NCBI RefSeq assembly: GCF_042685745.1 | Contig: NZ_JBHUNT010000001.1 | Span: 4,898,001 to 4,962,000, forward strand | Direction of reading: 5' to 3' | Length of the DNA stretch: 64,000 nt | DNA from: Prauserella_A oleivorans | GTDB lineage: Bacteria; Actinomycetota; Actinomycetes; Mycobacteriales; Pseudonocardiaceae | Part shown: positions 17,543-26,364 of the stretch, piece after piece | How positions within the stretch are numbered: position 1 is the stretch's first letter | How the letters are laid out: each line of letters starts with the position of its first letter | Position numbers and translations under genes: made by a program | The notes under the pieces: generated by a model | What the model was told of the DNA's origin: nothing | The model's database searches: none | Seen by the model: only the letters and a program-made list of their open reading frames with translations

Positions 17543-18241
17543 CTACACCCGGCCCGGCGCGACGATCCCGTTCTCGTAGGCGAACACCACGGCATGGGTG
17601 CGGTCACGCAGTTCCAGCTTGGCGAGCACCCGCGACACATGGGTCTTCACGGTCGCCTCGCTGACCACGAGCTGCGCCGCGATCTCGGCGTTGCTGGCAC
17701 CTCGCGCCAGCAGCACCAGCACCTCGAACTCACGGTCGGTCAGCTCCGCGGGCCTGCGCACCGGAACAGGCGCCCGCGGGGCGGAAAACCGGGCGATCAC
17801 CCGGCGGGTGACCTCGGGTGAGAGCAGCGCGTCACCCCTGGCGACGATCCGCACCGACTCGACCAGGTCCTCCGGGGAGGCGTTCTTCAACAGAAACCCG
17901 CTCGCCCCGGCCTGCAGTGCTTCGAACAGGTAGTCCTCGCGATCGAACGTCGTGAGGATGACGACCTTCACCGGGCAGTCGTGCCCGGCCGCGCCGAGGA
18001 TGCGGCGGGTGGCCTCGAGCCCGTCGATTCCCGGCATCTGCACGTCCATGAGGACCACGTCCGGCCGCTCGGTCTCGGCGAGCCGGACCGCGGCGAGCCC
18101 GTCACCGGCCTCGCCGACCACCTCGATGCCCTCCTCCGCCCCGAGGATGACGCGGAAACCGGCGCGCACCAGGTCCTGGTCGTCGGCGAGGATCACCCGC
18201 AGCGGGCACTCCGCGGTCCCCCGGTTCGCGTCCGGCGTCAC
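17543..18241 (-). CDS. NarL/LuxR-family response regulator
   Basis: A 232-aa regulator with a receiver domain (acidic DD pair in ILADDQ, phosphoacceptor Asp in VLMDVQMPG, Thr/Lys of the activation face) and a C-terminal LuxR HTH (LTDREFEVLVLLARGASNAE, then VSEATVKTHVSRVLAKL). The GTG start overlaps the stop of the histidine kinase (GTGA), so the pair is co-translated. No other gene separates it from the ABC exporter, which is a plausible target. Confidence 0.94.
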   Translation of the reverse strand: MTPDANRGTAECPLRVILADDQDLVRAGFRVILGAEEGIEVVGEAGDGLAAVRLAETERPDVVLMDVQMPGIDGLEATRRILGAAGHDCPVKVVILTTFDREDYLFEALQAGASGFLLKNASPEDLVESVRIVARGDALLSPEVTRRVIARFSAPRAPVPVRRPAELTDREFEVLVLLARGASNAEIAAQLVVSEATVKTHVSRVLAKLELRDRTHAVVFAYENGIVAPGRV

Positions 18242-19617
18242 GATCGCACCCGCTCCTCTTTGGCCCGACTGGCCGCGTCCTGACTGGCCGCGCCCGGTGC
18301 CGTGCCGATCGGCAGGCTGACGCGCACCCGGTAGCCACGGTCGTGTTCGCGTGGCCCGGCGTGCAACTCGCCACCGTGCACGGCCACCCGTTCCCGCATG
18401 CCGAGCAGGCCGAAGCCACCCTGCCGTGGCGCGGAGGCACGTCCGACCCCGTCGTCGGTGACCTCGATCTCGAGCGTGCTCGCCAGGTACCGCACGCGGA
18501 CGTCGACCGTGCGGGCTCGCGCGTGCTTGACGACGTTGGTGAGTGCCTCCTGCACGATCCGGTAGGCCGAGAGCGACACAGCCTCCGGTACCGGCCTGGG
18601 CTCGCCGTACACGCCGTATGCCGTCTCGATTCCCGCTGCCTCTACTGTGGACACGAGCTCGGGCAGCTGGTCCAGACCCGGCGCGGCCGCGTGCTCGTCG
18701 CCGGTATCGCTACCGGGCGCGACTTCCGGCTCGGATTCCGGCTCGGACCGCAACACCCCCAGCAGGGCCCGCAACTCCTCGATGGCGGTGCGGGCGGTGT
18801 CCTCCACGGTCCGCAACGCCTGGCCGGCGAGTTCCCGGTCGCGGTCGAGCACCCGCCTGGCCGCGCCCGCCTGGATGCCCATCACGGACACGTGGTGTGC
18901 CACGACGTCGTGCAGGTCGCGCGCGATCCGGACCCGTTCCGCGACGATCGCGCCCCGCGTGTTCTGTTCCTGGGAGGCTCGCAGTTGCTCGGCACGCTCC
19001 TCCAGTTCCGCCTGCCTGCGTGCGGCGAGCCAGGCCATGTTGCCGAAGAAGTAGGCGGACAGGAAGAACATTGCGTTGAAGCCGAAATTGTAGAGCGCCG
19101 AAGCCAGCACCGGGTCGAACGGCCCCACGGCACCGGGGAAATCGTGGTCCGGTCCGGCGAGGAACTCGAGGAAGCCGAACGAGAGCCAGGCGAACATGGC
19201 CACGATCACGCCGATCCGCGACCACCGGGCGAGAGTGCGGTTGCGCTCCCACGCGCCGACGCTGTAGCTGGCGAGGAAGAGGCAGAGCGACGGCATCGTG
19301 TTGTCGCCGATCTGCCGTGCCTGGGCGGCGATGAACACGGCACTCACGATCAGCAGCACGACCACGGGGTAACGCCTGCGCGCCACGAGCGGCAACGACA
19401 GCGCGGCACCCCACGCCAGCTGCTCGGTGATGGGCGGGGCCGACCCGAACGCCAGCAGGCCCATGCTGTTGACGATCAGGATCATCAGGAGGGTGCCGGC
19501 GAACACTCCGAGAGCCGTGAGGACGTCCGAGCGTTGAATGCCCGGCTCCGGACGTGGCCTGCGCCACTCGGCCCATCCCGAACCGCGGAGCCCCTCGTGC
19601 GCCTCCACCCGTTCCAT
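18238..19617 (-). CDS. Sensor histidine kinase (HisKA_3, DesK/NarX type)
   Basis: A 459-aa kinase. Residues about 30-200 contain five hydrophobic spans with almost no periplasmic loops, typical of intramembrane-sensing kinases. The dimerisation helix carries the phosphorylated His236 in RIARDLHDVVAHH, and the HATPase domain ends with DDGVGRAS and GFGLLGMRERV. ATG at 19617 (MERVEAH) fits the family; longer upstream reading has no support. With DesK-like architecture it may sense membrane state or a membrane-active compound exported by the adjacent ABC pump. Confidence 0.93.
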   Translation of the reverse strand: MERVEAHEGLRGSGWAEWRRPRPEPGIQRSDVLTALGVFAGTLLMILIVNSMGLLAFGSAPPITEQLAWGAALSLPLVARRRYPVVVLLIVSAVFIAAQARQIGDNTMPSLCLFLASYSVGAWERNRTLARWSRIGVIVAMFAWLSFGFLEFLAGPDHDFPGAVGPFDPVLASALYNFGFNAMFFLSAYFFGNMAWLAARRQAELEERAEQLRASQEQNTRGAIVAERVRIARDLHDVVAHHVSVMGIQAGAARRVLDRDRELAGQALRTVEDTARTAIEELRALLGVLRSEPESEPEVAPGSDTGDEHAAAPGLDQLPELVSTVEAAGIETAYGVYGEPRPVPEAVSLSAYRIVQEALTNVVKHARARTVDVRVRYLASTLEIEVTDDGVGRASAPRQGGFGLLGMRERVAVHGGELHAGPREHDRGYRVRVSLPIGTAPGAASQDAASRAKEERVRS

Positions 19618-19720
19618 GCCGGTCAACGTAGCCGATGCCCTGCGTGGGTCCGCCGTCACGCGGGGGCGAAAGGCGCACCGCGCGCCGGACGTCCGCGCCC
19701 CGGGTGCGATGGCGCCCGGT

Positions 19721-20422
19721 CTACTCCTCCGCCAGCCTGCGGTCGATGTGCCTGCCGAGCAGTTCACCGGCGTTGAAGATGTGTGCCCGCATGGCCTCGC
19801 GGGCGGCCTCGGCGTCGCGGGCGTGCAGGGCTTCGAGGATCGGGTAGTGGTCGTCGACCGATGCCTGTACCCAGCCACCGATCGTCTCGTAGTACCGGGA
19901 CGGCGTGTGCTTCACCGCCTGACCCAGGAACCACGTCAGCTTGGGCGAGCGGCCCGCCTTCGCCAGCAGGTGGTGGAACTCGTAGTTGAGGCTCTCGATC
20001 TCCTCGACCCGGTTCTCGGCCAGCGCGCTCGCCAGGCCCCGCTGGATCTCGTCGAGCCGCGCGAGGTCGGCGTCGGTGAGCCGCGGCGTCGCGCGCGCCA
20101 CCAGCTCGCCCTCGAGCTGCGCCTGGACCCAGAACAGGTCGCGGATGTCGTCGCCGGAGAGCGGCGCGACCATGAACCCGCGGCGGGGCTCCAGCTGCAG
20201 CAGTCCTTCCGCGCGCAGGGTCAGCAGCCCCTCGCGCACCGGCGTGACGCTGATGTCCAGTTCGTCGGCGATGCGTTCCAGGCGCACGAACTCCGGGAAC
20301 CGGAGCTGGCCCGACATGATCAGCTCGCGGACGTAGCCGGCGACCTCGTCCGGCAGCGACCGTTTCCGCTCACGCGCACGCGACGACGGACGGCCACCGC
20401 GCGTGCGGGACGCCTGAGTCAT
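19721..20422 (-). CDS. GntR-family regulator, FCD (FadR) subfamily
   Basis: A 233-aa regulator with an N-terminal winged HTH (LERIADELDISVTPVREGLLTLRAEG) and a C-terminal all-helical FCD ligand domain with the metal-site residues in the YEFHHLLAKAG and MRAHIFNAGE segments. ATG at 20422 starts MTQASRTR. It is divergent from the CoA-ester operon beginning near 20.6 kb, with a 28-bp dyad between them, so it most likely represses that operon in response to an organic acid or acyl-CoA. Confidence 0.92.
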   Translation of the reverse strand: MTQASRTRGGRPSSRARERKRSLPDEVAGYVRELIMSGQLRFPEFVRLERIADELDISVTPVREGLLTLRAEGLLQLEPRRGFMVAPLSGDDIRDLFWVQAQLEGELVARATPRLTDADLARLDEIQRGLASALAENRVEEIESLNYEFHHLLAKAGRSPKLTWFLGQAVKHTPSRYYETIGGWVQASVDDHYPILEALHARDAEAAREAMRAHIFNAGELLGRHIDRRLAEE

Positions 20423-20526
20423 GGGCCTCGAACCTCGCTGACAGCTCGGGACGCGGCCGTGGGCGGCGCGTCCGGATCCGGGTCGTATCACTGTAGCCAG
20501 TGGCCGCGGCCAGGGGCTTTCCAGGA

Positions 20527-20554
20527 TCGTATATTTGGGTTATAAAACATACGA
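20527..20554. promoter_or_regulatory. 28-bp dyad, candidate GntR operator/promoter
   Basis: TCGTAT (20527-20532) and ATACGA (20549-20554) form perfect outer arms; inner TTT/AAA also pair, giving nine of ten matches per arm. The stretch is strikingly AT-rich for this genome and includes TATAAA. It sits between the GntR gene and the CoA-ester operon. Operator function is inferred from position and symmetry. Confidence 0.5.
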
Positions 20555-20584
20555 CCTTGCTCGCCTGCACCGTCGGAGGTTGAG

Positions 20585-20785
20585 ATGCCCGCCGGGCAAA
20601 CCCCCACCGCCGCCCCGCCCCGGTGGGTGAGGCTTCCATCCTGGCCCCGGTCTGCCGGTGCCAGGATGCTGGTGGCCGTGGACCGGCGGCACCGGAACGC
20701 GGCCGGCCATACGCGGCGGCATGTCGTCGACGACGTCGTGCGAGAAGGACGGATGCCGATGCGACGGCGCGGTGGGCAGGCATGA
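20585..20785 (+). CDS. Possible 66-aa leader protein coupled to the crotonase-like gene
   Basis: A short Arg-rich reading frame with a strong GGAGG ribosome site five bases before its ATG and a stop that overlaps the next gene's ATG (ATGA). GC-rich third positions are consistent with translation. The product (ending VREGRMPMRRRGGQA) matches no family I know. It may be a genuine small protein, a decayed gene, or a translated leader that sets expression of the following gene. Start and coupling are visible; function is not. Confidence 0.4.
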   Translation: MPAGQTPTAAPPRWVRLPSWPRSAGARMLVAVDRRHRNAAGHTRRHVVDDVVREGRMPMRRRGGQA

Positions 20786-21552
20786 GCGCGGTGCGCTGGG
20801 CGGTCACCGACGGGATCGGCACCGTGACACTCGACCGGCCGGACGTGCGCAACGCCCTCGACGACGAGTCGTGGACGCTGCTGGCCGACGCCGTGGCCGA
20901 GCTGCGGGCCGAGCACGCCCGCGCGATGGTACTCACCGGCGGTGACCGGTTCTTCTCCTCGGGCGGCGATGTGTCGTCGATGGGCGGCGCCGGCGGGCGG
21001 GTGGCCGCGGCCGCCGACCGGCTGCAACGCGGCCACCACGTGTTCCGGCAACTCGCGGCGGCCGAGTTCCCCGTCGTCGCGGCCGTGGAGCGGTACGCGA
21101 TCGGCGTCGCGTGGGGACTCGCGCTCGCCTGTGACCTCGTGGTGGCCGCCCGCGACGCGTTCTTCCAGGCCCCGTTCGCCCTGCGCGGCCTGGTCGCGGA
21201 CGGGGCGAGCGCGTGGACGCTGCCGAGGACCGCCGGACGTCACCGCGCCGCCCGGTACCTGCTGCTCGCCGAGCGCATGCCGGCGACCGAGGCCTACGAC
21301 CTCGGGCTGGTCACCGAACTCGCCGAGCCCGGCAGCGCCACGGCGGTCGCCACGGAGCTGGCCCGCCGTCTCGCCGCGGGCCCGGCCGACGCGACGGCGC
21401 TCACCAAGTCACTGATCCGGCAGGGCGAGAACGTGCCGCTGGAGGCCTTCCTCGAGGCCGAACGCCTCGCTGTCGCGCTGGCCGGGCACAGCAACGACGC
21501 CGCCGAGGGCCGCGCGGCGTTCCGGGAGAAGAGGGAGCCACGATTCTCATGA
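20782..21552 (+). CDS. Crotonase-family protein lacking the hydratase glutamates
   Basis: A 256-aa crotonase fold protein. The oxyanion-hole segment FSSGGDVSSMG is present, but the positions that hold the two catalytic Glu residues in enoyl-CoA hydratase read GVAWGLALACD and APFALRGLVADG, without Glu. A normal hydratase reaction is therefore unlikely; isomerase, thioesterase-like or other CoA-ester chemistry is more probable. ATG 20782 overlaps the stop of a possible leader ORF, and its own stop overlaps the CoA-transferase-family start (ATGA). Confidence 0.88.
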   Translation: MSAVRWAVTDGIGTVTLDRPDVRNALDDESWTLLADAVAELRAEHARAMVLTGGDRFFSSGGDVSSMGGAGGRVAAAADRLQRGHHVFRQLAAAEFPVVAAVERYAIGVAWGLALACDLVVAARDAFFQAPFALRGLVADGASAWTLPRTAGRHRAARYLLLAERMPATEAYDLGLVTELAEPGSATAVATELARRLAAGPADATALTKSLIRQGENVPLEAFLEAERLAVALAGHSNDAAEGRAAFREKREPRFS

Positions 21553-22769
21553 CCCAGGGGTCCGGCACACCGCTGGCAGGGCTGCGCATCGTCGAGTGCG
21601 CGACGTTCGTGGCGGGACCGTCGGGCGGCATGGCGCTCGCCCAGCTCGGCGCCGACGTCGTCCGGGTCGACCTGCCGCAGGGCGGCGGCGACCGCGGGCG
21701 CTGGCCCGTCGACGCCCACGGCAACAGCCTGTACTGGCCCAGCCTCAACAAGGGCAAGCGCTCCCTCGCCCTCGACTTCCGGCGCCCGGAGGGCCGCGAG
21801 CTGCTCCTCGCCCTGGCGACCGCGCCGGGACCGGACGCGGGCGTGTACCTCGACAACGTGGCGGGCCGGGCGCGGCTGCGCTACGAAGAGCTGACCGAAC
21901 GGCGGCCGGACGCCATCCACATCCACGTTCAGGGCATGCCCGGCGGCAAGCCCGCCGTCGACTACACGGTGAACGCCGGCGTGGGCGTCCCCGACATGAC
22001 GGGGCCGAAGGACCACGGCGCGCCGGTCAACCACGTGCTGCCCGCATGGGACTTCCTGTGCGGCATGACCGCCGCCACCGGGCTGCTCGCCGCGCTGCAC
22101 CGGCGGGGGCGCACCGGCGAGGGCACGGGCATGGACCTCGCGCTCGCCGACGTGGCGCTGTCGGCGGTCGGCAATCTGGGCTGGCTGGCCGAGGCGCACC
22201 TGGCCGGGCACGGTCGCGAACGACACGGCAACCACACCTACGGCAGCTTCGGCGTGGACTTCCCCACGGCCGACGGCCGCCGCGTCATGGTCGTGGCGCT
22301 CACGCCCGGGCAGTGGGAGGCGCTGTGCCGGGCCACGGGCACCGGCGAGGTGTTCAAGGCGCTCGAACCGGCACTCGGCGCCGACCTGAGCACCGAGGCC
22401 GACCGCTTCCGGCTGCGGGAGACCATCGAGGCGATCCTGCGCCCGTGGTTCGCGACGCGGACGCTGGCCGAGGTCAGCGCACGCCTCGACGAGGCCCACG
22501 CCCTGTGGGGCCCGTACCGGGACATGTCCGAGGCGGTCCGGCTGGCGCTGGACGAACCGGACTCCGTCGTCAGCGAGATCGACCAGCCCGGCATCGGGCC
22601 CATGGTCGCCTCCGCCGGACCGCTGCGCCTGGGCGGCAGCGCCGTACCGCCCCGGCCGGCACCGTTGCTCGGCGCGGACACCGACTCCGTGCTCAGCGAG
22701 GACCTCGGGCTCTCGGCCGGCGAGATCGGACGGCTGCACGACGCGGGGATCGTGGCCGGTCCCGCCTGA
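21549..22769 (+). CDS. CoA-transferase family III protein, 2-methylfumaryl-CoA isomerase-like
   Basis: A 406-aa family III (CaiB/BaiF) CoA transferase. The N-terminus LAGLRIVECATFVAGPSGG and the stretch DYTVNAGVGVPDMTGPKD...VNHVLPAWDFLCGM resemble 2-methylfumaryl-CoA isomerase (Mct), an intramolecular CoA transferase, more than formyl-CoA or carnitine CoA transferases. In Chloroflexus Mct acts in the 3-hydroxypropionate bicycle; in actinomycetes its relatives are of uncertain role. Here it is coupled to a crotonase-like gene and followed by FabG-like, thiolase and ACAD genes, suggesting breakdown of a branched C5-type or similar dicarboxyl-CoA. Confidence 0.85.
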   Translation: MTQGSGTPLAGLRIVECATFVAGPSGGMALAQLGADVVRVDLPQGGGDRGRWPVDAHGNSLYWPSLNKGKRSLALDFRRPEGRELLLALATAPGPDAGVYLDNVAGRARLRYEELTERRPDAIHIHVQGMPGGKPAVDYTVNAGVGVPDMTGPKDHGAPVNHVLPAWDFLCGMTAATGLLAALHRRGRTGEGTGMDLALADVALSAVGNLGWLAEAHLAGHGRERHGNHTYGSFGVDFPTADGRRVMVVALTPGQWEALCRATGTGEVFKALEPALGADLSTEADRFRLRETIEAILRPWFATRTLAEVSARLDEAHALWGPYRDMSEAVRLALDEPDSVVSEIDQPGIGPMVASAGPLRLGGSAVPPRPAPLLGADTDSVLSEDLGLSAGEIGRLHDAGIVAGPA

Positions 22770-22830
22770 CCCGCCCCGCGGCCGGGCACAGCCGAGCGAA
22801 GGCAGCACGCAAAGGAAACGGGAAGGGAAC

Positions 22831-23571
22831 ATGGGTCTACTCGACGGGAAGACCGCCGCGATCACCGGCGGCGCACAGGGACTCGGCTTCGCCATGGCCG
22901 AGCGGTTCGTGGCGGAGGGCGCCAAGGTGGTAATCGGCGACCTCGACCTGGACGCGACGAAGGCCGCCGTGGACAAGCTCGGCGGTTCCGGCGTCGCCGC
23001 CGCGGTCCGCTGCGACGTGACCGTCTCCTCCGATATGGACACTCTGCTGGCCACCGCGGTGGAGACGTTCGGCGCGCTCGACATCATGGTGAACAACGCG
23101 GGCATCACCCGTGACGCGACCATGCGGACGATGACCGAGGAGCAGTTCGACCAGGTCATCGACGTCCATCTCAAGGGCACCTGGCACGGCACCCGCAAGG
23201 CGGCGGCCATCATGCGGGAGCAGAAACGCGGTGCGATCGTCAACATCTCGTCGCTGTCGGGCAAGGTCGGCATGGTCGGCCAGACGAACTACTCGGCGGC
23301 CAAGGCCGGGATCGTCGGGCTGAGCAAGGCAGCCGCGAAGGAGCTCGCCCACCACGGCGTCCGGATCAACGCCATCCAGCCCGGCCTCATCCGCTCGGCC
23401 ATGACCGAGGCCATGCCGCAGAAGGCCTGGGATCAGAAGATGGCCGAGATTCCGATGCAGCGGGCCGGCGAGCCGTCCGAAGTGGCCAGTGTCGCCCTGT
23501 TCCTGGCCTCCGACCTGTCGTCCTACATGACCGGGACCGTGCTGGAGGTCACCGGTGGGAGGTTCATGTGA
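22831..23571 (+). CDS. 3-oxoacyl-reductase-like SDR (FabG family)
   Basis: A 246-aa SDR close to FabG: ITGGAQGLG cofactor loop, NNAG motif, catalytic Ser in ISSLSGKVG, Tyr-x3-Lys in NYSAAKAGI and the C-terminal TGTVLEVTGGRFM. In this operon it most probably oxidises a 3-hydroxyacyl-CoA before thiolysis. AGGGAA precedes ATG 22831. Its stop overlaps the thiolase GTG start by four bases. Confidence 0.92.
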   Translation: MGLLDGKTAAITGGAQGLGFAMAERFVAEGAKVVIGDLDLDATKAAVDKLGGSGVAAAVRCDVTVSSDMDTLLATAVETFGALDIMVNNAGITRDATMRTMTEEQFDQVIDVHLKGTWHGTRKAAAIMREQKRGAIVNISSLSGKVGMVGQTNYSAAKAGIVGLSKAAAKELAHHGVRINAIQPGLIRSAMTEAMPQKAWDQKMAEIPMQRAGEPSEVASVALFLASDLSSYMTGTVLEVTGGRFM

Positions 23572-24785
23572 GTCGCGAAGCCGTCATCTGCGAACCGGTC
23601 CGTACTCCGATCGGCCGGTTCGGCGGAAGCCTGAAACCGCTCGGCGCGGCGGAGCTCGGCGAGATCGCGCTGCGGGGCCTGCTCGAGCGCACCGGCATCG
23701 CACCGGAGGCCATCGACGAGGTGATCCTCGGCCACTGCTATCCCAACAGCGACGCACCGGCGATCGGCCGTGTCGTCGCCCTCAACGCCGGCCTGCCCGT
23801 CACGGTGTCCGGCATGCAGGTGGACCGCCGGTGCGGGTCCGGACTGCAGTCGGTGCTGCAGGCCGCCATGCAGGTGCAGGCGGGCGCGAGCGAGGTCGTG
23901 GTCGCCGGTGGCGCCGAGAGCATGAGCAACGTCGCGTTCTACTCCACCGACATGCGCTGGGGCGTCAAGGGCGCCGGCGTCACGCTGCACGACGGGCTCG
24001 CGCGCGGCCGGGTCACCGCCGGGGGGCGTGACTACCCAGTGCCGGGCGGGATGCTGGAGACGGCGGAGAATCTGCGCCGCGACTACTCCATCCCGCGGGA
24101 GGAGCAGGACCGGCTCGCGCTGACCTCGCATCAGCGGGCCGTCGCCGCGCAGCGGTCCGGGGTGTTCGCCGAGGAGATCGTTCCGGTCACGGTCCGCACG
24201 CGCAAGGGCGAGACCACTGTGGACACCGACGAGCACCCGAGGGCGGACGCGTCACTCGAGGCGCTCGCCGGGCTGAAGCCGGTACTGGACAAGCAGGATC
24301 CGGACGCCACCGTCACGGCGGGCAACGCCAGCGGACAGAACGACGCCGCCGCCGTGTGCATCGTCACCCATCCCGACAAGGCCGCCGAGCTGGGCCTGCG
24401 GCCGCTGGTGCGGCTCGTGTCGTGGGGCGTGGCGGGTGTCGAGCCGAAGATCATGGGCATCGGTCCCGTATCCGCGAGCCAGGCGGCGCTCGGCAGGGCT
24501 GGGCTCACACTGTCCGACATGGACCTGATCGAGCTCAACGAGGCCTTCGCCGCGCAGGTGCTGGCCTGCACGCGCGAGTGGGGCTTCGGCGAGTCCGACT
24601 TCGAACGGCTGAACGTCCACGGGTCCGGCATCTCGCTCGGCCACCCGGTCGGCGCCACCGGAACGCGCATCCTGGCCACGCTCGCCAGGGAGATGGATCG
24701 CCGCGAGGCCCGCTACGGGCTCGAGACGATGTGCATCGGCGGCGGGCAGGGCCTCGCCGCGGTGTTCGAGCGGGTCGTGTCGTGA
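23568..24785 (+). CDS. Acetyl-CoA acetyltransferase / 3-ketoacyl-CoA thiolase
   Basis: A 405-aa thiolase. The nucleophilic Cys89 lies in MQVDRRCGSGLQS, the NEAFAAQ motif with its His-pocket is in ELNEAFAAQVLA, GHPVGATGTR carries the catalytic His and CIGGGQG the second Cys. All four thiolase signatures are intact. It is coupled to the FabG-like gene (GTGA) and would cleave a 3-oxoacyl-CoA to acetyl-CoA plus a shortened acyl-CoA. Confidence 0.94.
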   Translation: MSREAVICEPVRTPIGRFGGSLKPLGAAELGEIALRGLLERTGIAPEAIDEVILGHCYPNSDAPAIGRVVALNAGLPVTVSGMQVDRRCGSGLQSVLQAAMQVQAGASEVVVAGGAESMSNVAFYSTDMRWGVKGAGVTLHDGLARGRVTAGGRDYPVPGGMLETAENLRRDYSIPREEQDRLALTSHQRAVAAQRSGVFAEEIVPVTVRTRKGETTVDTDEHPRADASLEALAGLKPVLDKQDPDATVTAGNASGQNDAAAVCIVTHPDKAAELGLRPLVRLVSWGVAGVEPKIMGIGPVSASQAALGRAGLTLSDMDLIELNEAFAAQVLACTREWGFGESDFERLNVHGSGISLGHPVGATGTRILATLAREMDRREARYGLETMCIGGGQGLAAVFERVVS

Positions 24786-24824
24786 CCCGCATCGCCCGGA
24801 TCGTCGTTCGAAGGAGCAACTGAC

Positions 24825-26021
24825 ATGGCCCGCTTGGCACAGACGGCCGGGCTCACCGACGTCCAGACCGAGATCCTGGCGACGGTGCGTGCGTTCGTGG
24901 ACAAGGAGATCATTCCGCACGCCCAGGAACTGGAGCACTCCGACGCCTACCCGGTGGACATCGTCGAGGGCATGAAGGAGATGGGCCTGTTCGGGATCAC
25001 GATCCCGCAGGAGTACGGCGGCCTGGGCGAGCCGCTGCTCACCTATGCCCTGGCGGTCGAGGAGATCGCCCGCGGCTGGATGAGCGTGTCCGGGGTCATC
25101 AACACCCACTTCATCGTGGCGCACATGATCAGCCGGCACGGCACCGAGGAGCAGAAGCGGCATTTCCTGCCGCGGATGGCCACCGGCGAGGTGCGCGGGG
25201 CCTTCTCGATGTCCGAGCCGGATCTGGGTTCCGACGTAGCGGCGATCAAGACCCGCGCCCGGCGCGACGGGGACAGCTACGTGATCGACGGCTCCAAGAT
25301 GTGGCTCACCAACGGCGGCTCCTCGAACCTCGTCGCGCTGCTGGCCCGCACCGACGAGGGCGCGGACAAACCGCACCAGAACCTGACCACGTTCCTGATC
25401 GAGAAACCCGAGGGCTACGGCGAGGTCGCGCCGGGTCTGACCATCCCCGGCAAGCTGGACAAGATGGGCTACAAGGGCGTCGACACCACCGAGGCGGTGT
25501 TCGACGGCTACCGCATCGGCGCCGACACGGTGCTCGGCGGCGAGCCCGGCCGGGGCTTCTCGTTCATGATGGACGGCATCGAGGTCGGGCGCGTGAACGT
25601 GGCCGCGCGCGCGTGCGGGATCGCGATCCGGGCGTTCGAGCTGGCGGTGGAGTACGCGCAGCAGCGCAGGACGTTCGGCAAGCCGATCGCCGAGCACCAG
25701 GCAATCGCGTTCAAACTGGCCGAGATGGCGACGAAGATCGAGGCCGCGCACCTGATGATGGTCAACGCGGCCCGGTTGAAGGACTCCGGCGAGCGCAACG
25801 ACGTCGCCGCGGGCATGGCGAAGATGCTCGCCTCGGAGTACTGCTCGGAGGTCACCCAGGAGGCGTTCCGCATCCACGGCGGCTACGGCTACTCCAAGGA
25901 GTACGAGATCGAACGGCTGATGCGCGACGCGCCGTTCCTGCTCATCGGTGAGGGAACCAGCGAGATCCAGAAGACCATCATCAGCCGCGGGCTGCTGCGC
26001 GAGTACCGGACGCGCGGCTGA
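24825..26021 (+). CDS. Acyl-CoA dehydrogenase
   Basis: A 398-aa FAD-dependent dehydrogenase with FSMSEPDLGSDVAA (flavin block), the substrate-side segment RTFGKPIAEHQAIAFKLAEM, IHGGYGYSKEYEIERLMRDA and the C-terminal catalytic block LIGEGTSEIQK. It resembles short-chain/2-methyl-branched ACADs. It ends the GntR-controlled operon and is followed by a strong stem-loop. Logically it acts first on the saturated acyl-CoA that the other four enzymes process. Confidence 0.94.
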   Translation: MARLAQTAGLTDVQTEILATVRAFVDKEIIPHAQELEHSDAYPVDIVEGMKEMGLFGITIPQEYGGLGEPLLTYALAVEEIARGWMSVSGVINTHFIVAHMISRHGTEEQKRHFLPRMATGEVRGAFSMSEPDLGSDVAAIKTRARRDGDSYVIDGSKMWLTNGGSSNLVALLARTDEGADKPHQNLTTFLIEKPEGYGEVAPGLTIPGKLDKMGYKGVDTTEAVFDGYRIGADTVLGGEPGRGFSFMMDGIEVGRVNVAARACGIAIRAFELAVEYAQQRRTFGKPIAEHQAIAFKLAEMATKIEAAHLMMVNAARLKDSGERNDVAAGMAKMLASEYCSEVTQEAFRIHGGYGYSKEYEIERLMRDAPFLLIGEGTSEIQKTIISRGLLREYRTRG

Positions 26022-26033
26022 CCCACGGTGAGC

Positions 26034-26083
26034 GGCACCGGCCGTCTCGGACTCGGCGTTCGGGCCGTCGTGCGGCCGGTGCC
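26034..26083. terminator. Stem-loop after the acyl-CoA dehydrogenase gene
   Basis: Perfect 11-bp inverted repeat GGCACCGGCCG (26034-26044) / CGGCCGGTGCC (26073-26083), starting 13 bases after the stop. Likely terminator of the CoA-ester operon; it may also serve the convergent small gene at 26131. Confidence 0.6.
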
Positions 26084-26130
26084 CCGGGTGGCCGCGCCGC
26101 CGGTGACCGGGCGGTGGCGCTCGGTGCTCC

Positions 26131-26307
26131 TCAGCGGTCGTCGTCCTCGTCGGTGGTCGGCGGCTTCGTCTCCGACGTACCGCCGAGCCCCGGCGTGACG
26201 TCGGCCGGGCTGGGCGTCTCGTCGTCGGCGTTCGGACCGCCCTGCGGCGGATCTGGCTCGGGAATGCCGCCGGCGGCCTCGCCCGCGTTGTCCTTCCTGT
26301 GCTTCAT
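26131..26307 (-). CDS. Small acidic, proline-rich hypothetical protein
   Basis: A 58-aa protein, highly charged and probably disordered (starts MKHRKDNAGE, ends TTDEDDDR; Pro, Gly and Asp dominate). GAGGAGG about eight bases before ATG 26307 is a strong ribosome site, the main reason to accept the gene. No domain or transmembrane segment. Similar tiny acidic proteins are common in actinomycetes and uncharacterised. Confidence 0.65.
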   Translation of the reverse strand: MKHRKDNAGEAAGGIPEPDPPQGGPNADDETPSPADVTPGLGGTSETKPPTTDEDDDR

Positions 26308-26364
26308 CGTCGTACCTCCTCGTCCGAGCACAGAAGCTTTCCCGGACTCGGCGACGACCAAACC

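Noticed and set aside
20623..21552. An upstream start for the crotonase-like gene
   Set aside because: The added 53 residues are Arg/Ala-rich and non-conserved; ATG 20782 gives the normal crotonase N-terminus and ATGA coupling.
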